The notes under the pieces are model-generated. The model worked only from the letters and a program-made list of their open reading frames with translations. It made no database searches and was not told the origin of the DNA. The translations under genes were made by a program, and so were the position numbers. DNA of 49,937 nt from a virus: positions 1 to 49,937 of IMG/VR virus record IMGVR_UViG_3300047322_000435. The stretch is one strand, 5' to 3'. Shown here in pieces: positions 13,897-23,395 of the stretch; position 1 is the stretch's first letter, and the number at the start of each line of letters is the position of its first letter.

Positions 13897-15850
13897 TAGG
13901 CTTGTCCTGGACCTGGAGACCACGAGTTTAGCCGACTTGCGCGTGGTCGGGTCCAGTGTCTACGCGAGCGATCCGTCCACGCGCGTCACCGTGCTTTGTT
14001 ACGCCCTTGGGCGGGGACCCGTGCGAACCTGGACCGGCGGTCCCTGCCCCGACGATCTGCGCGCGGCGATTGTCTCGGGCTGCGTGGTCGTCGCGCATAA
14101 TTACCTTTTCGAACTGAATATCTGGGCGGCGGTGCTGGCCCCGCTTGGCTTCCCGCCGATCCGACTTAACCAATGGTCCTGCACCATGGCGCGTGCCCTG
14201 GTCGCCGGCCTGCCCGCCAGTCTTGAACTGGCCGGCCACGCGCTGGGGCTCGCCATCCAGAAGGACGCGTCCGCCCGGGACCTGATGCTGAGATTTGCCC
14301 GGCCCCGGAGCCTGAACCCGTTGACGTGGTGGCACGAGACGGACCCGGCACGCTTCGCGCATCTGGTCTCCTATTGCGCCCAGGACGTGGCGGCGGAACG
14401 CGAACTGGATGGCGCGGTCCCCGAGTTGAGCCCCCGCGAGTACGAAATCTTCCTGGCCGATCACGCGATCAACCAAAGGGGCGTGCGCGTGGACCTGTCC
14501 CTGGTGGACCGGATGCGGACGTTGAGCGACGCCGAGAAGCTGCGCATCAACGACCGGATCAATCGGTTGACCAATGGCCAGATCACGTCCGGCGCTCAGG
14601 TGGGCAAGCTGGTCACGTGGTTGACCGACAACGACACACCGGTCCCGATGCTGGACCCGGGCCACGGCAAGCCTCCCAGGCCCACCCTGGGCCGTGAGGC
14701 GGTCGAGGGGATGCTTGCTCGTCCCGGTCTGCCCAGCCATGTCAGCGCCGTCCTGCGCTGCCGCCGGGACGTGTCTCGGTCCAGCACGGCGAAGCTGACC
14801 ACCATCAGGAACCGGGTGTCAGCCGATGGCAGGGTCCGGGGCGGGTTCCAATACTACGGTGCCAGCAGGACCGGGCGCTGGGCCGGACGCGGTGTGCAAT
14901 GGCAGAACTTTCCCAGGGGCACGATCAAGGACCCGCACGCCGCCGTGGATCTGGTCAACGAGGGCGCGACCGTCGAGGACCTGGACCTTCTCTTTGAGGA
15001 CAGCCCCATGGGTGTCCTGGCGTCGATGCTCAGATCCGTGATCGAGGCGGCGCCGGGGCACATGCTGGTGTCCTGCGATCTTTCCCAGATCGAAGCCCGG
15101 GTCCTGGTGTGGCTGGCCGGGCAGGACGATGTCACCGCGCTGTTCGCGCGCGGCGAGGATGTCTACACCTACACGGCGAAGTCCCTGGGTTCGGACAACC
15201 GCCAGTTCGGCAAGGTCCTGGTCCTGGCGACCGGCTTCGGCATGGGACCACGGCGGTTCCGCGACACCGCCCGGACGTTCGGCGTCACGCTCACCGAGGG
15301 CGAGGCCGAAGACGCCGTCGCCGGCTGGCGGGGTTTGAACCATCATGTCGTGCATATGTGGTGGGAAGCCCACAAGATCGCCCTGGCTGTCGCCGCCGGC
15401 CCGGTGGGTTCGGCGGTCAGCTTCCGGGGCATGGTCTTCGCCCGCCGGCCCCAGAGCCTGGACATCGTCCTGCCAAGTGGCCGGGCGCTGGTCTACCGCG
15501 AGCCCCATGTGCGGCGGCACCCCGACCACGGCCACCTGGAGTTCGTCTACCGGGGCGTCGAGCAAGGACGCTGGGCGTGGGTGCGGTCCTGGCCGGGAAA
15601 GTTGACGGAAAATATCGTCCAGGCCATCGCCCGCGATGTCATGGCCGAAGCGATCATCAAGGTGCATCGCCGGGGGCCTCCTCTGATCGCCACCGTGCAT
15701 GACGAACTGATCTCCGAGGTCCCCGCCGCGCGGGCCGAGGACGCCCGGGACTGGCTGTCACGGGCGATGAACCGGGCACCCGTTTGGGCGCCGGGACTGC
15801 CCGTCGCGGCCGCCGCGACGATAGGCCGACGCTACCGGAAAGACGCCTGA
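13880..15850 (+). CDS. Family A DNA polymerase (656 aa)
   Basis: Replicative phage polymerase. The N terminus has a 3'-5' exonuclease with Exo I LVLDLETTS (8-16), Exo II VVVAHNYLFELNIW and Exo III YCAQDVAAE. The polymerase domain shows motif A CDLSQIEARVLVWLAG (about 400), motif B in the KVLVLATGFGMG region, and motif C VHDELI (about 606). The size suits a phage pol A lacking a 5' nuclease domain. It is the last gene of the + strand replication operon. The genome encodes no RNA polymerase that I could see, unlike T7. Confidence 0.93.
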   Translation: MPNRDDRLVLDLETTSLADLRVVGSSVYASDPSTRVTVLCYALGRGPVRTWTGGPCPDDLRAAIVSGCVVVAHNYLFELNIWAAVLAPLGFPPIRLNQWSCTMARALVAGLPASLELAGHALGLAIQKDASARDLMLRFARPRSLNPLTWWHETDPARFAHLVSYCAQDVAAERELDGAVPELSPREYEIFLADHAINQRGVRVDLSLVDRMRTLSDAEKLRINDRINRLTNGQITSGAQVGKLVTWLTDNDTPVPMLDPGHGKPPRPTLGREAVEGMLARPGLPSHVSAVLRCRRDVSRSSTAKLTTIRNRVSADGRVRGGFQYYGASRTGRWAGRGVQWQNFPRGTIKDPHAAVDLVNEGATVEDLDLLFEDSPMGVLASMLRSVIEAAPGHMLVSCDLSQIEARVLVWLAGQDDVTALFARGEDVYTYTAKSLGSDNRQFGKVLVLATGFGMGPRRFRDTARTFGVTLTEGEAEDAVAGWRGLNHHVVHMWWEAHKIALAVAAGPVGSAVSFRGMVFARRPQSLDIVLPSGRALVYREPHVRRHPDHGHLEFVYRGVEQGRWAWVRSWPGKLTENIVQAIARDVMAEAIIKVHRRGPPLIATVHDELISEVPAARAEDARDWLSRAMNRAPVWAPGLPVAAAATIGRRYRKDA

Positions 15851-15880
15851 CGGCGCTCCGAAACAGGACAGAAATTTCTC

Positions 15881-15897
15881 TGCACTTTCTTTTGCAC
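15881..15897 (+). repeat. TGCAC-N7-TGCAC site
   Basis: TGCACTTTCTTTTGCAC: two half-sites with 7-base spacing, in direct rather than inverted orientation. Confidence 0.55.
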
Positions 15898-15949
15898 TCG
15901 CCCGGCGAGGCCCGTGGTTATTGGGTTTCCCGTGTGCGGACTTAAATTA

Positions 15950-15966
15950 GTGCAAAAATCCTGCAC
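15950..15966 (+). repeat. GTGCA-N7-TGCAC inverted site
   Basis: GTGCAAAAATCCTGCAC: 5-bp inverted half-sites with a 7-base spacer beginning AAAA. Confidence 0.6.
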
Positions 15967-16184
15967 AAAACTTGATACGATAGACCCCACAAACATTAAC
16001 AAGACACTGAAACCAATATCCTGGAATAGCCAGGACCAAGGCGGCCTTCAGGGAAAATCAACATCTTCGCGTGTTGGGTTTATCCCCACGGTCGCAGATA
16101 GTTTCATTTTGTGGCGATAAGCAACATACGGGCTGCAAGTCGCTGAAACCGTTGGTATTTGTGGGATGTTGGGACCTGTGTCTT

Positions 16185-16201
16185 GTGCAAAACCTTTGCA
16201 C
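16185..16201 (+). repeat. GTGCA-N7-TGCAC inverted site
   Basis: GTGCAAAACCTTTGCAC: same half-sites and spacer length as the site at 15950. Confidence 0.6.
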
Positions 16202-16297
16202 CGTTCCACCTATGAAATTTAGGACCTTTGATAAGACACGGTTAATCCGTTGCGGTCCCAGGTTCTGAGAATGTGTTGGGTTCAGGACAGACGCAAC

Positions 16298-19200
16298 TCA
16301 GCGAGCCTTGGCCGGCGGCTCGCCCTCGGTCTTGTAGTGGTGCCCGGATCTGAGCAGAGCGCCGACACCGCCTAGCGCCGCGCCGCCGGCCAGCAAGGGT
16401 TTACCCCAGCCAGGGACCACCCGCATGGCGGGCACCAGGATGTCGTCCGTCAGCCCGATCATCCAGGACGGCGGACCGCCGCCCACGCTTTCGCCCTTGG
16501 CCTGGGCCTGCTCCAGGTCGGTCAAGGGCAGGGGCTCCAGGGGCGGCGGCGCGAACGGGTCGGCGGACTCTTTCTTGATCTTGGTTCCGCGTGGCCCGGC
16601 GACGAAGTCGGTGAGCCCGCGCGTCACCGTGGGCGACGTGGCGGCGATGGACATGGCGCCGATCAACCCCGACAAGGGTCCGGCGGGAAGGCGGTTGGCC
16701 AGCCACGCCATGCTCGCCAACGCGCCCGGCTTCAGGGTCAGTTGGGTGAGCCCGTGGATGGCGTTGTAGGTCTCGGTGTTGGTGCCGTCGCTGGAGCCGC
16801 CGAAAGCGTGCATGACGCCCTTGATGATATCAATCATGTAACGCGTTTCGGTGGCGAGGTAGGGGCCTTCCACCAGGTTGCTCAGGTCCGCCGTGTAGCG
16901 CAGCGCGGTGAACGCCTGCCCCACGGCGGCGAGCGGTCCCAGCAGTCCCGACGCGTCAATCGTGGAGCCCAGTAGCCAATCAAACAGGTCGCCGTCGTCC
17001 TCGTGCTTTTGCCACGCCGCCTGATTGAACAGGTAGGAGCGCGGCGCGAACATCAGTCCGGTTCCGGCCAGCAGCGTGAGCCCGCCGATGGCGGTATGCA
17101 CCCAGGTCTTGAACCGCGCCGCCTCGGCCTGGAACCTCGCACTCGTGGGGCTCTCGCCCGCCGCGATCCGCCGGTCCCACTCGCGTTGCTTCGCCTGCGC
17201 CGCGCGGTGCATCGCCGGGTCCACGACGTTCCGCATGAACCCGTAGGGGAACGAGGTCAGCCCCGCGAGCATGTTCACCATGGGGTTGCGCAGCGCCCCC
17301 AGCGGCTTCTCAGCCGCCGTGGGGTCCTGGGACATGCGGTTGAGCATCCGGTTCGCGATGACCTCGAAGACCGGTCCCATCGGGTGGTTCTTGAGCGTGA
17401 CCCGGTCGGGCACATCATTGAACGGCCTCAACAGGTCCTTCAGACCCTCGAACTGGTGGTCCTGGGCATACCAGTCGTGCAGCAGAGTTTTGGCGTCCGC
17501 CTGTCGATCCAGTTGGCGGCGTGTCACCGCCGGGTCGGTCGCCAGATCCAGGAGTGTCTTGATATGCTGGGTGCCGGCGCCGTAGGTCGCCGCCCTGATC
17601 CAGCGCACCACCGGGGACAGCGCCAGTTCAAAATACCGGTGCATGAACTTCTCGATGGTCGGCGTGCCGGCGTAGTCGGTGTAGCGGGACGCGGCGGCGG
17701 CGCCCTGGAGGACTGAAGTGGTGCCGCCGATGGCGCGTATCCCCGCCATGCGCTCGGCGGCGCTCGGGGTGTGGAGCATGGCGCCGGCCATGCGCGTGAA
17801 CGTGCCGAACATCATCTTCGGGCTACCCCCCGCCAGGAGTGTCCCGAAGGGCTCGCCCACGGCGGATATGCTGGCGCCGGGCAGGAGCATGAGTTGACCC
17901 AGCGCCGAGACCATGTTGGTGGTGCGCTGCAAACCCGGGTCATTGTTGCCGCGCATCGACCGGCCCGTGACGGCTTCCACGACCTGACGGATGGGCGTGG
18001 AGAAGTTGCCGTTCATGCCGTGGTCCACCGCCTTGTCGATGGCGTTCTGGGTGGCCCGGCCATCCGCGCCGAACAACTCCGTGAACGCGATCTTGCGCGC
18101 GACGCCGTGCGCATAGTTGGGGAAGCTGGTGAGCATGTCCTTGTGCATCCAGTCCCGCATGATCTGGTCTGCTTCGGGCGGCAGGGTGCGGCCTTTGGTG
18201 AACCGGCTGTCCGGTCCCATGGTGGCGAAATCCAGGGGATCGCCCTTGGCGATGCGGTCCCACCAGTTCTGGGCTTCGTAATGCGCGATCTGGTCCCGGA
18301 TGTGCGTTACGTGTTCATCGTGGATGTCCAGGTTGTCCCGGACAAGCTGGTCCCGTTCGGCGCCGAGTTTGATGGGGTCGTGGGTGGTGGGGTTGACGCC
18401 GGCCCCGCCGGGTCCCGCCTTCAGTTCCTCGTCGATGGCCTTGATCCGGTTCAGGTTCTTACCCAGTTGGGCCATCGCGTCGCGCGCGTCCTGGCTGAAC
18501 ATCGGCGTGTCCCGCTCCGGGGTTTCCCGCCACCACTGGTAAAGACGTTCCGGCTTGTCTTCGTCGGGCCGAAGGTTCTGGCGCTCCCTGGGGTCGGTGA
18601 ACTTCATGTCGTTATCAAAAATGAACTGGTTGAGCCGGGTGCGGTCCCGGGTCGAACCCTCCTTGTCGTTGCGGATCGCGCGGTCATCGAACACGCGGGA
18701 CACATGGCCGCTGGCGTAGCCGGTGTCCTCCAGGCCCTCGGTGCCGACGATCTGGTCGTGCAGCCGGTCCTCGATGAACCGGGTCTTTTCCGCCGCCGCC
18801 AGGATGTTCTCCGGGATCGGCTTGCGCGGCCCGATGCCTGTAAGGTCGTGGGCGTTCAGCGGGTAGGTCGTCTCCCCGGTCTGCATCGTGTGCCGGAACA
18901 TGGCGTTCTGTTCCGGGTTCATGTAGGCCCGTCCGGTCAACCGGCTTTTCAGCCCGGCGTCTTTCAGCGCGTCCTCCCACTCGGACACGACGGGGTTGCC
19001 CCGGTGCTTGATACGTTCCTCGAAACTCTCGTCCACGGGCCGGCCCGATCCGGGCGCTGACCCCAGCTTGTCCCGGATGCCCTGGATGAAAGGCCGCGCG
19101 GCGGGGTTCATCTGCTTAATCATCCGGTCCAGGTTGCCCAGGGCCGAGTTCCAGGTCATGGCGAGGTCGTCGGCGCGTTGCACGCCCAGGGTCTTGGGTG

Positions 19201-22200
19201 TCGCCACGCCGGTCTTCTTCGCCGCGCGGGTGCTGTAATCCAGGGGCGCCGGAGTGGCGTTGGGGTCTTTGAACAGGGGCTCGTGTTCGCCCTTGACGAG
19301 GTTGCTCCAACGCAAGGCGCTCAGGTCGTTACGGACGGATGTCAGGAACCCGGGCCTGATATCCGCCGGGCGCTCCGACCAGGGCCTGAGCGTGTGCGCT
19401 TCGGTCGTGCGTCCCGCCGGGGGCTGGCCCTGGCTCAACGTGCTGGCGCGCTCCATCTCCGTGACCAGTTGGTCGAACGCGTGGAACATGTCCATGCGGT
19501 CGATCCAGTTCGGATAGCGGTGGCGGATCTCGGCCAGGGCGCGGTCCTGGTAGGCTTTGTTGGATTTGACCACGCCCGCCGGGTCCATGCTCGCCGCTTC
19601 CATGCGGTAGGCGGTGTAGGCTTCGCCCACCCGTGCGAACAGTTCGTGATGGCTGGCCCAGTATTGCGGGTTGGGACCGCGCAAAGCCTCGGTCCGCAGG
19701 TCGGACGGCCCGATGCGCAGTTTCGACGCGCCCTTGTCCAGGTTCTCGATTTCAGCCCGCGCCAACAGCGCGCTCGTGGTGGGCCGGCCCGCCTTGGTCA
19801 TCTTCATGGCGGTCTGCTCAAGTCTCAGCCGGCGCAGCATTTCCTCGCCCCGGTTGTAGGACATGGCGTTCAGCACGCGGACGAACGCGCTTTGCACGGG
19901 GTCCTTGGGGTCCAGCGCGCCGTCCCTCGCACTCCAGGTCAGTAACTGCTGTTTGTTCGGATTATTGTGCAGCAGATCGGTCATATAGTCGTCGATGGCG
20001 TGCCAATGCTCGTGCGCGTAGCTGTTGGAACCGCCTGAAATGTGAATGGTCTTGTCCGCGAAACTGTAGCTGCCATACCAGTTTTCGCCCTTGAAGTTGT
20101 AGGGCACCAGATGCAGGCCCAGGCGCCCGTTCAACGCGACGGTTTCCTGACTCCAGCCCAGCGCGTGGGCCATGTTTTGCATATTGTGATGGACGTTCAG
20201 CAGCCAATCGCGCGTGATCTTCGGCTCCACGGCGGGATGCGTCCGGGTCTTGCCGTCCGGCGTGACCGTGACCGTGCGGGGTTCAAGATCGACGTTGGTG
20301 AAACCGTATTTGGCCTTGAGTTGATCGGCCAGGATCTTGTTCTGTTCCAGGATGGGCCGGTTGGTGAAGGTCTTCGGGTTGATCCCGGTCCCGCGCAAGG
20401 CTTCCTCGGGCGCGTCGCGGTAAGCGGACGTGCCCCTGCTGTAGGCGTAGTCCTCCATGGTGAGCGGATCGCCCGGGTGGGGCGTGACCACGGGTTCGCC
20501 CGGGGGTTTGGCGCGGACGCGGTTCGGTGTCGGCTCGGGCTCGCCCGGCGCCGGGGCTTTACGGCGGAAACCGGCGCGGGACTCCAGGGTGCCGGGCGCT
20601 TCCTGGTCCGCCAGGAGTGCCGCCGGGGTTGTTCCCGGTGCGTTCACTCCCTGTGCGGAAGTCTCGGGTTCCCCGGCGGTCGCGGCGGCGCGTTCCTGTT
20701 CCACCCACTTAACGAGGCGGTCCCGCCATGTCTCGCCCGGCTTCAGGGGGTCCTTGGAGCCCGTCGAAAGGGCGTCGCGGTAGGCTTCGTCGGGGGCGTT
20801 GGCGCGGTCCAGTTCGCCCAGCTTATAGGCGGGCGTGCCTGGGGTTTCGTGCGCGGGGGTATTTTTGTCCGGGGGTTCGGCTTGTCCCGGGACAGGTTCA
20901 CGCTGTCCCGGGACCGCTGTGGGCTCTACCCTTGGGGCGGCGGGTTCCGGGGCAGGAGGGGCTGGCCCTTCCACTCCAGCGGGTCGAACTTCGCCGGGAC
21001 GGGTTTCATCCACGGGAATAGTTCCAACTGGACGGGCGGTCGGCTCCATACCAGGACGGGCGGTTTCCGCGCCGGTCGGGACAGCGGCGGGCGGTTCGGG
21101 AATAACAGGGGCGGCGGCGGGCTCGCCGGGACGGGGTTGGGCTGTGGTGGCATTCGGGGGTGTCTCCCTTGGTGGTATGGGTGGAGGCTCAGGCGTCGGC
21201 GTCGTGATCGGCACGGCCTCGCCCGGCGCCACGCCCTCGGGCGGGGGACGGACCAGATCGGTGAAAGGCGTGGGTCGCGGTGGAATGTCTGTGCTGGTTG
21301 GCGCTGGGCCTGTCGGTGCTATCGACGGTGACGTGTCTGGTCCTGCTGGGATGGCTGTCTCACCGGATGTGGTAGGCGGGCCCATGATCCGCCGGCCAAG
21401 CTGGGGACCGTAGTGCATGACGCCCCCGGCGATGCCGCCGCCGATGGCGTTCTGCACGGCGCCCTCGGCCAGTTCGCCCAGGCCGGGCGTGGGCTGACCC
21501 GTGATCGCCGGGTCGATCACGCCTTGCTTGACGACGCCGGTTCCGGGACCCGTGACCAGGGTGTGGAACAGCAGGTCCTTGATGACGGATTTGAAGGGGC
21601 TGAGCCCGAACAAGGGCGCGGTGACGCCCGTGAAAGCACCTGACGCGCCGGCCATCTTGTAGGCTTCGTCGACCGCTTCATCCTGCGTGGCGCCCCGCCT
21701 GATGGCGTCCTGGTAGGCCGGGACAAGGCTTTGCACGAAGTCGGTCACGCCGCCCCCGGCGGCGCCGCCCAGGGCACCTCCAACCGCCGTGCCGAAGCCC
21801 GGTTCGATGGCGGTCCCCGCCGCGCCGCCGCCCGCCGCGCCCAGCACCATGCCGGCCAGCGTGGGGAACGAGTGCCCCAGCCCGTAGCCCACGCCGCCCA
21901 TGAAAGTGCGTTCAGGCTGTTCCTGGACGTTGGCGGGGTTGAAGCCTTCACCCGTGGCGAGTTGCCCGGCTTCGCGGCCTGACGCGCCGATCCCGCCGAA
22001 CAGGGAGGATAAAAACCCCACGGGCTCGGACGTGGACGGCGCCGGTTGCGCCGCCGGTCCCAGCGGGACCAGCTTGTCGAAGTCAGGCAGTTCAACCGGT
22101 GGTTGGGCCTGTGCCTGGGGCTGGGGCTGCGCCACCGGTCCCAGCGGGACCAGCTTGTCGAAGTCCGGCAGCGGCACCGGGGGCTGGGGTTGTGTCTGCG

Positions 22201-22318
22201 CCTGGGGCTGGGACTGGGGCTGGATCGGCTGCGCCGCTTGCCCCAAGGGAACCAGCTTGTCGAAGTCAGGTAGTTCTACCCCCGGCGTCGAACTGGTGTC
22301 GTCCAGCGGCGGCGGCAT
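16298..22318 (-). CDS. Giant internal virion / ejection protein with metallopeptidase-like motif (2006 aa)
   Basis: Probable DNA-ejection protein by size and position at the end of the internal-protein cluster. The N terminus has three copies of LPDFDKLVPLG separated by Gln/Pro spacers within the first 100 residues. A Gly/Ala-rich hydrophobic segment follows (TLAGMVLGAAGGGAAG). A long Pro/Glu-rich region leads to a domain with HEHWH at 769-773, an HExxH zinc-binding motif in the SYAHEHWHAIDDYM context of large polyvalent phage proteins. The C-terminal half is mostly helical with hydrophobic stretches (GGLTLLAGTGLMF). Comparable to T7 gp16 or N4-like giant proteins in role, not clearly in sequence. 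Confidence 0.75.
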   Translation of the reverse strand: MPPPLDDTSSTPGVELPDFDKLVPLGQAAQPIQPQSQPQAQTQPQPPVPLPDFDKLVPLGPVAQPQPQAQAQPPVELPDFDKLVPLGPAAQPAPSTSEPVGFLSSLFGGIGASGREAGQLATGEGFNPANVQEQPERTFMGGVGYGLGHSFPTLAGMVLGAAGGGAAGTAIEPGFGTAVGGALGGAAGGGVTDFVQSLVPAYQDAIRRGATQDEAVDEAYKMAGASGAFTGVTAPLFGLSPFKSVIKDLLFHTLVTGPGTGVVKQGVIDPAITGQPTPGLGELAEGAVQNAIGGGIAGGVMHYGPQLGRRIMGPPTTSGETAIPAGPDTSPSIAPTGPAPTSTDIPPRPTPFTDLVRPPPEGVAPGEAVPITTPTPEPPPIPPRETPPNATTAQPRPGEPAAAPVIPEPPAAVPTGAETARPGMEPTARPVGTIPVDETRPGEVRPAGVEGPAPPAPEPAAPRVEPTAVPGQREPVPGQAEPPDKNTPAHETPGTPAYKLGELDRANAPDEAYRDALSTGSKDPLKPGETWRDRLVKWVEQERAAATAGEPETSAQGVNAPGTTPAALLADQEAPGTLESRAGFRRKAPAPGEPEPTPNRVRAKPPGEPVVTPHPGDPLTMEDYAYSRGTSAYRDAPEEALRGTGINPKTFTNRPILEQNKILADQLKAKYGFTNVDLEPRTVTVTPDGKTRTHPAVEPKITRDWLLNVHHNMQNMAHALGWSQETVALNGRLGLHLVPYNFKGENWYGSYSFADKTIHISGGSNSYAHEHWHAIDDYMTDLLHNNPNKQQLLTWSARDGALDPKDPVQSAFVRVLNAMSYNRGEEMLRRLRLEQTAMKMTKAGRPTTSALLARAEIENLDKGASKLRIGPSDLRTEALRGPNPQYWASHHELFARVGEAYTAYRMEAASMDPAGVVKSNKAYQDRALAEIRHRYPNWIDRMDMFHAFDQLVTEMERASTLSQGQPPAGRTTEAHTLRPWSERPADIRPGFLTSVRNDLSALRWSNLVKGEHEPLFKDPNATPAPLDYSTRAAKKTGVATPKTLGVQRADDLAMTWNSALGNLDRMIKQMNPAARPFIQGIRDKLGSAPGSGRPVDESFEERIKHRGNPVVSEWEDALKDAGLKSRLTGRAYMNPEQNAMFRHTMQTGETTYPLNAHDLTGIGPRKPIPENILAAAEKTRFIEDRLHDQIVGTEGLEDTGYASGHVSRVFDDRAIRNDKEGSTRDRTRLNQFIFDNDMKFTDPRERQNLRPDEDKPERLYQWWRETPERDTPMFSQDARDAMAQLGKNLNRIKAIDEELKAGPGGAGVNPTTHDPIKLGAERDQLVRDNLDIHDEHVTHIRDQIAHYEAQNWWDRIAKGDPLDFATMGPDSRFTKGRTLPPEADQIMRDWMHKDMLTSFPNYAHGVARKIAFTELFGADGRATQNAIDKAVDHGMNGNFSTPIRQVVEAVTGRSMRGNNDPGLQRTTNMVSALGQLMLLPGASISAVGEPFGTLLAGGSPKMMFGTFTRMAGAMLHTPSAAERMAGIRAIGGTTSVLQGAAAASRYTDYAGTPTIEKFMHRYFELALSPVVRWIRAATYGAGTQHIKTLLDLATDPAVTRRQLDRQADAKTLLHDWYAQDHQFEGLKDLLRPFNDVPDRVTLKNHPMGPVFEVIANRMLNRMSQDPTAAEKPLGALRNPMVNMLAGLTSFPYGFMRNVVDPAMHRAAQAKQREWDRRIAAGESPTSARFQAEAARFKTWVHTAIGGLTLLAGTGLMFAPRSYLFNQAAWQKHEDDGDLFDWLLGSTIDASGLLGPLAAVGQAFTALRYTADLSNLVEGPYLATETRYMIDIIKGVMHAFGGSSDGTNTETYNAIHGLTQLTLKPGALASMAWLANRLPAGPLSGLIGAMSIAATSPTVTRGLTDFVAGPRGTKIKKESADPFAPPPLEPLPLTDLEQAQAKGESVGGGPPSWMIGLTDDILVPAMRVVPGWGKPLLAGGAALGGVGALLRSGHHYKTEGEPPAKAR
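22066..22290 (-). repeat. Triplicated LPDFDKLVPLG-coding repeat
   Basis: Three near-identical DNA segments encode LPDFDKLVPLG with Gln/Pro/Ala spacers near the N terminus of the giant virion protein. The shared core on the + strand reads ACCAGCTTGTCGAAGTC. They may be docking peptides for another virion protein or copies of a processing site. Confidence 0.8.
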
Positions 22319-22822
22319 TTAACCGTTCCTCGTCATCGCCGCGCGGACATAATCCAGCATTGACATGGGCGCCGGGGGCGCCGCTGGCGGGACCGGCGCC
22401 GGGGGCGCCGGGGGCAGGTTCAGGATCACGCCGGGGTCCCCCCGTTGGAAGTAGTTTTGCAAGCCGGCGGGACCGTGCATCTGAAGGTTGGTGGGGCCGG
22501 GCGTGAACTGCCATGCACCGCCGGGTGCCTGCGACCACGCGCCGCCCTGGTGGCCGTCAGCGCCGTTATACTGGCTCTGATCCGAGAAACTGGGGTGGTT
22601 GGGTTTCTTGTAAGTATCGGGATAGTGCCCGTTGCCCGCTCGACCGGCACCGCCAAGAAAAGCACCGCGCATGTCATAGTCGTAGGTATCGCGAGACATG
22701 TCCCGGCCCGCCGCCTGGGACTGTTGCGTCAGCCATTGCTGGTATTGCGTCTCGCCCTCGGGCGTGAGCGGCGTGTTGTACTGATCCGTCATGTCCAGCG
22801 GATCGGTCTGGGCGCCGGACAT
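22319..22822 (-). CDS. Conserved podovirus-type virion protein (167 aa)
   Basis: The sequence pattern TPLTPEGETQYQQWLTQQ, then YDYDMRGAFLGG, then GHYPDTYKKPNHPSFSDQSQY is one I recognise from short proteins in the virion gene cluster of many podovirus-like phages. The Pro-rich C terminus is specific to this phage. It directly precedes, without spacing, the giant protein gene, so the two are translated together. The molecular role is unknown; an internal or tail component is likely. Confidence 0.65.
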   Translation of the reverse strand: MSGAQTDPLDMTDQYNTPLTPEGETQYQQWLTQQSQAAGRDMSRDTYDYDMRGAFLGGAGRAGNGHYPDTYKKPNHPSFSDQSQYNGADGHQGGAWSQAPGGAWQFTPGPTNLQMHGPAGLQNYFQRGDPGVILNLPPAPPAPVPPAAPPAPMSMLDYVRAAMTRNG

Positions 22823-23392
22823 CTAGGCGAGACCCTGGCCGCGCCGCGCGGCCTGGGTGAAGGCGTCCGCCAGCGACGTGGGCGCGCCCGCGATGGCGGG
22901 ATCTTGTGGCGGCGGCGGCATGGGAAGGGGAGGACCGTCCGGCGCCGCCGCCGCCATCAACGGTCCGGCTGGCGCGTCCGGTCCCGCTGATGGGAGTGGG
23001 CCAGCCGGCGCCGGGGGACCGCCGCCGCTGCCGCCCATGATCTTGGCGATGTAGTTCCGGGTCTCAGAGGGCAGGTTGCCCACGCCGTTCCGCGATACGT
23101 TGCCCGGTCCCCAGTTGTAGGCGGCGAGGGCGTGCGTGTAGTCGCCGCCAAATTTGTTCAGGTTCTGGCGCAGGTAGAGCGCCGCCGCCGGGATCGCCTG
23201 GGACGGGTCCATCGGGTCGATCCCCAGTCCGCGCGCGGTGCCGGGCATGAACTGCGCGATGCCGGCGGCGCCGGACGGGTTGCGCGCGTTCGGGTTGAGC
23301 CCGCTTTCGGCCACCAACTGGCGGCGGAATATGTCGTGATCCAGGCCGTATTTCTCGGCGGCGCCCCGGATCATGTCGTCGATGTTGGCCAT
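22823..23392 (-). CDS. Lytic transglycosylase, SLT family (189 aa)
   Basis: Cleaves peptidoglycan glycan strands. The SLT signature is clear: catalytic Glu29 in QLVAESGLNPNARNPSGAAGIAQFMPGTA, then the AAYNWGPGNVSRNG motif near 105-118 and YIAKIMG. The C terminus is a Pro/Gly/Ala tail. It sits within the internal virion protein block, so it probably acts from the virion to open the cell wall during DNA entry, like the domain in T7 gp16 but as a separate protein. It might also serve in lysis, since no separate endolysin was found. Confidence 0.88.
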   Translation of the reverse strand: MANIDDMIRGAAEKYGLDHDIFRRQLVAESGLNPNARNPSGAAGIAQFMPGTARGLGIDPMDPSQAIPAAALYLRQNLNKFGGDYTHALAAYNWGPGNVSRNGVGNLPSETRNYIAKIMGGSGGGPPAPAGPLPSAGPDAPAGPLMAAAAPDGPPLPMPPPPQDPAIAGAPTSLADAFTQAARRGQGLA

Positions 23393-23395
23393 GGC

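Larger units (their letters stand above)
15851..16297. promoter_or_regulatory. Noncoding gap between convergent operons with three TGCAC sites
   Basis: This 447-base AT-richer gap separates the ends of the + strand replication operon and the - strand late operon, so no downstream gene needs a promoter here. It holds three 17-bp sites built from TGCAC/GTGCA half-sites with 7-base spacers. No tRNA fold, no convincing ORF and no strong terminator were found. A small RNA, antisense promoter, attachment site or replication element are possible; none can be shown from sequence alone. Confidence 0.6.

Noticed and set aside
15914-16120. 68-codon ORF in the convergent gap
   Set aside because: Uses AT-rich intergenic sequence, lacks a ribosome-binding site and shows no protein-like pattern.
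15851-16297. Possible tRNA or attachment site
   Set aside because: GGTCCCAGGTTCTGAG near 16255 resembles a T-arm end, but no acceptor, D or anticodon stem could be built around it.
17771-19060. 429-codon open frame on the + strand
   Set aside because: It is antisense to the giant virion gene. Long antisense frames are expected in GC-rich coding DNA and the product has no domain pattern.
20042-21331. 429-codon open frame on the + strand
   Set aside because: Antisense to the Pro-rich part of the giant virion protein; low-complexity Gly/Arg product.
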